Of a stretch of DNA of 12,478 nucleotides, positions 11,682 through 12,478 are shown in pieces. The notes under the pieces were generated by a model. That model was given only the letters and a program-made list of their open reading frames with translations. It ran no database searches and was not told the DNA's origin. The DNA comes from Thermoanaerobacterales bacterium. GTDB lineage: Bacteria; Actinomycetota; Acidimicrobiia; Acidimicrobiales; JACDCH01. Numbering within the stretch: the first letter of the stretch is position 1; every line of letters begins with the position of its first letter. Position numbers and translations under genes: made by a program. Location of the stretch: contig PKRH01000106.1 in assembly GCA_017577565.1 (NCBI GenBank), positions 1 through 12,478 on the forward strand, written 5' to 3'.

Positions 11682-11715
11682 ACCGCCCGCACCGGTCGCC
11701 CCCGGCGCGGGCGGT
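11682..11715 (+). terminator. Inverted repeat after the thiolase gene
   Basis: ACCGCCCGC (11682-11690) and GCGGGCGGT (11707-11715) form a 9-bp perfect stem with a 16-base loop, 17 bases after the thiolase stop. It is a possible terminator without a T-run. Confidence 0.35.
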
Positions 11716-11751
11716 GGGCGGCCGGTCCGGTCGCCGCGCGGCGCGAGCGTG

Positions 11752-11757
11752 TAGCGT
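11752..11757 (+). promoter_or_regulatory. -10 box TAGCGT of the SRPBCC gene
   Basis: TAGCGT ends eight bases before GTG 11766, the same arrangement and the same hexamer as at 5615. No Shine-Dalgarno lies between, so a leaderless transcript is likely. Confidence 0.4.
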
Positions 11758-11765
11758 CGCGCTCC

Positions 11766-12254
11766 GTGGTGACCCACCATGCGGCCGCGCTCGTCCGCCG
11801 ACCGGTCGACGTCGTCACCGCCTACGTCTTCGACCCGCGGACGATGCCCCACTGGAGCGGTGTGCTGTTCGCGATCGAGCCGGTCGACGACGTCGAGCCC
11901 CGGGTCGGGCGCCGGCTGCGGGCCGAGCTCAAGGTGCTCGGCGTGCGGCTCACGGTCGAGGGCGAGCTCCTCGACGCCGACCTGGAGGAGCGGCGGGCGA
12001 CCGTGCGCATCGTGCCGCTCGACGGCGACGGCGCCATCGAGCACCGCCTGTGGGTCGAGCCCTCGGGCGACGGCGCGGTCGTCCACTTCTGGAACCGCAT
12101 CGAGCCCCCCGGCTGGCTGGCGGGGGCGGTGAGCGACCAGCTCGTCGAGGCGTTCGTCGAGCACACGGCCCGGTTCGCGCTCGACAACATCCGGGCCATC
12201 CTCGAGAACGGCGACGAGGACGCGGTCGCCGGCCTGACCGGGCCGGCCGGCTGA
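11766..12254 (+). CDS. SRPBCC (START/polyketide-cyclase-like) protein
   Basis: A 162-residue protein with the helix-grip layout. A first strand and helix (AAALVRRPVDVVTAYVFDPRTMPHWSG, 6-32) match the signature R[PS]xxxVxxYVxDxxxxPxW. Antiparallel strands follow (VGRRLRAELKVLGVRLTVEGELL, RATVRIVPLDG, EHRLWVEPSGDGAVVHFWNRIEP), and a long C-terminal helix (SDQLVEAFVEHTARFALDNIRAILE) closes the ligand cavity. Members bind hydrophobic ligands such as lipids, polyketides or CoA-linked intermediates, and some are enzymes; the ligand here cannot be told. GTG 11766 is placed by the TAGCGT box; GTG 11769, one codon later, is an equal alternative. The gene follows the thiolase by 101 bases with its own promoter. 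Confidence 0.8.
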   Translation: MVTHHAAALVRRPVDVVTAYVFDPRTMPHWSGVLFAIEPVDDVEPRVGRRLRAELKVLGVRLTVEGELLDADLEERRATVRIVPLDGDGAIEHRLWVEPSGDGAVVHFWNRIEPPGWLAGAVSDQLVEAFVEHTARFALDNIRAILENGDEDAVAGLTGPAG

Positions 12255-12302
12255 TCGCGGCCCGGGCGGTTTCCCGCCCCGTCCCGGGGGTAGGAGCGGC
12301 CC

Positions 12303-12478
12303 GTGCGCATCGTGGTGGTCGGCGCGACCGGCAACGTGGGGACGAGCGTGGTCGACGAGCTGGCCCGCCGTCCCGAGGTGACCGAGGTCGTCGCCGTGGC
12401 GCGCCGGGCGCCGGCCGTCGACTGGCCGCCGTCGGTCCGGTTCGTGGCCGCGGACGTCGCCACCGACGACCTCGAGCC
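12303..12478 (+). CDS. NAD(P)-dependent epimerase/reductase-like protein, 5' part
   Basis: The gene starts at GTG 12303 and runs off the right edge after 58 codons. The visible part is a Rossmann-fold N-terminus: a first strand MRIVVV, the dinucleotide-binding loop GATGNVG (7-13) with GxxGxxG spacing, a helix TSVVDELARRP, and a second strand VVAVAR ending in an arginine, which suggests NADP rather than NAD preference. Atypical short-chain dehydrogenases and NAD-dependent epimerases begin this way. TAGGAG lies six bases before the start, a weak -10-like box. The enzyme's substrate cannot be read from this fragment. Confidence 0.8.
   Translation, partial: MRIVVVGATGNVGTSVVDELARRPEVTEVVAVARRAPAVDWPPSVRFVAADVATDDLE

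Overview
The window is very GC-rich DNA with overwhelming G/C at third codon positions. It carries a WhiB-family gene and several promoters of the TANNNT type placed almost on the start codon, so the host is an actinobacterium. The density of acyl-CoA and SCP-x-type genes would fit a lineage such as Acidimicrobiia, but that placement is only a guess.

Bases 1 to about 3190 look like the right end of an integrated phage-like or ICE-like element. They hold the 3' part of a long gene resembling phage polyvalent proteins, whose last 29 codons have been thrown into another frame. Four or more small genes follow: one unknown, a 36-residue acidic protein, a WhiB-like regulator and a doubtful zinc-ribbon protein. 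This section has its own grammar. A conserved 10-mer GGGAGGTACC sits 2-3 bases before start codons, and perfect GC-rich hairpins follow most genes. The last two hairpins share one stem core. The section ends in a 3' tRNA fragment (T-arm plus acceptor strand, best matched to tRNA-Glu), read as an attR site. A hairpin terminator that probably belonged to the original tRNA lies just beyond it.

Bases 3258-4411 form a boundary zone. On the minus strand, a 65-residue and a 229-residue gene overlap by GTGA and have a 15-nt palindrome at their likely promoter. I recognise neither, and their codon use is looser than that of the chromosomal genes to the right. A possible 57-residue one-helix membrane protein lies upstream of them.

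Bases 4412-12478 look like ordinary chromosome. In order: a PD-(D/E)XK nuclease-like protein (-), an alkylsulfatase-like metallo-beta-lactamase protein (+), a VOC/PhnB-like protein (-) and a DHA2-type MFS exporter (+). These are followed by a crotonase-fold protein lacking the two classical catalytic glutamates (+), a DUF35 zinc-ribbon/OB-fold protein overlapping an SCP-x-type thiolase (+), an SRPBCC protein (+) and the start of a Rossmann-fold epimerase-like gene (+). The crotonase, DUF35 and thiolase genes probably act together on CoA thioesters, for example in beta-oxidation of a fatty acid or steroid side chain. The MFS, VOC and sulfatase-like genes give a broader catabolic and detoxification flavour.
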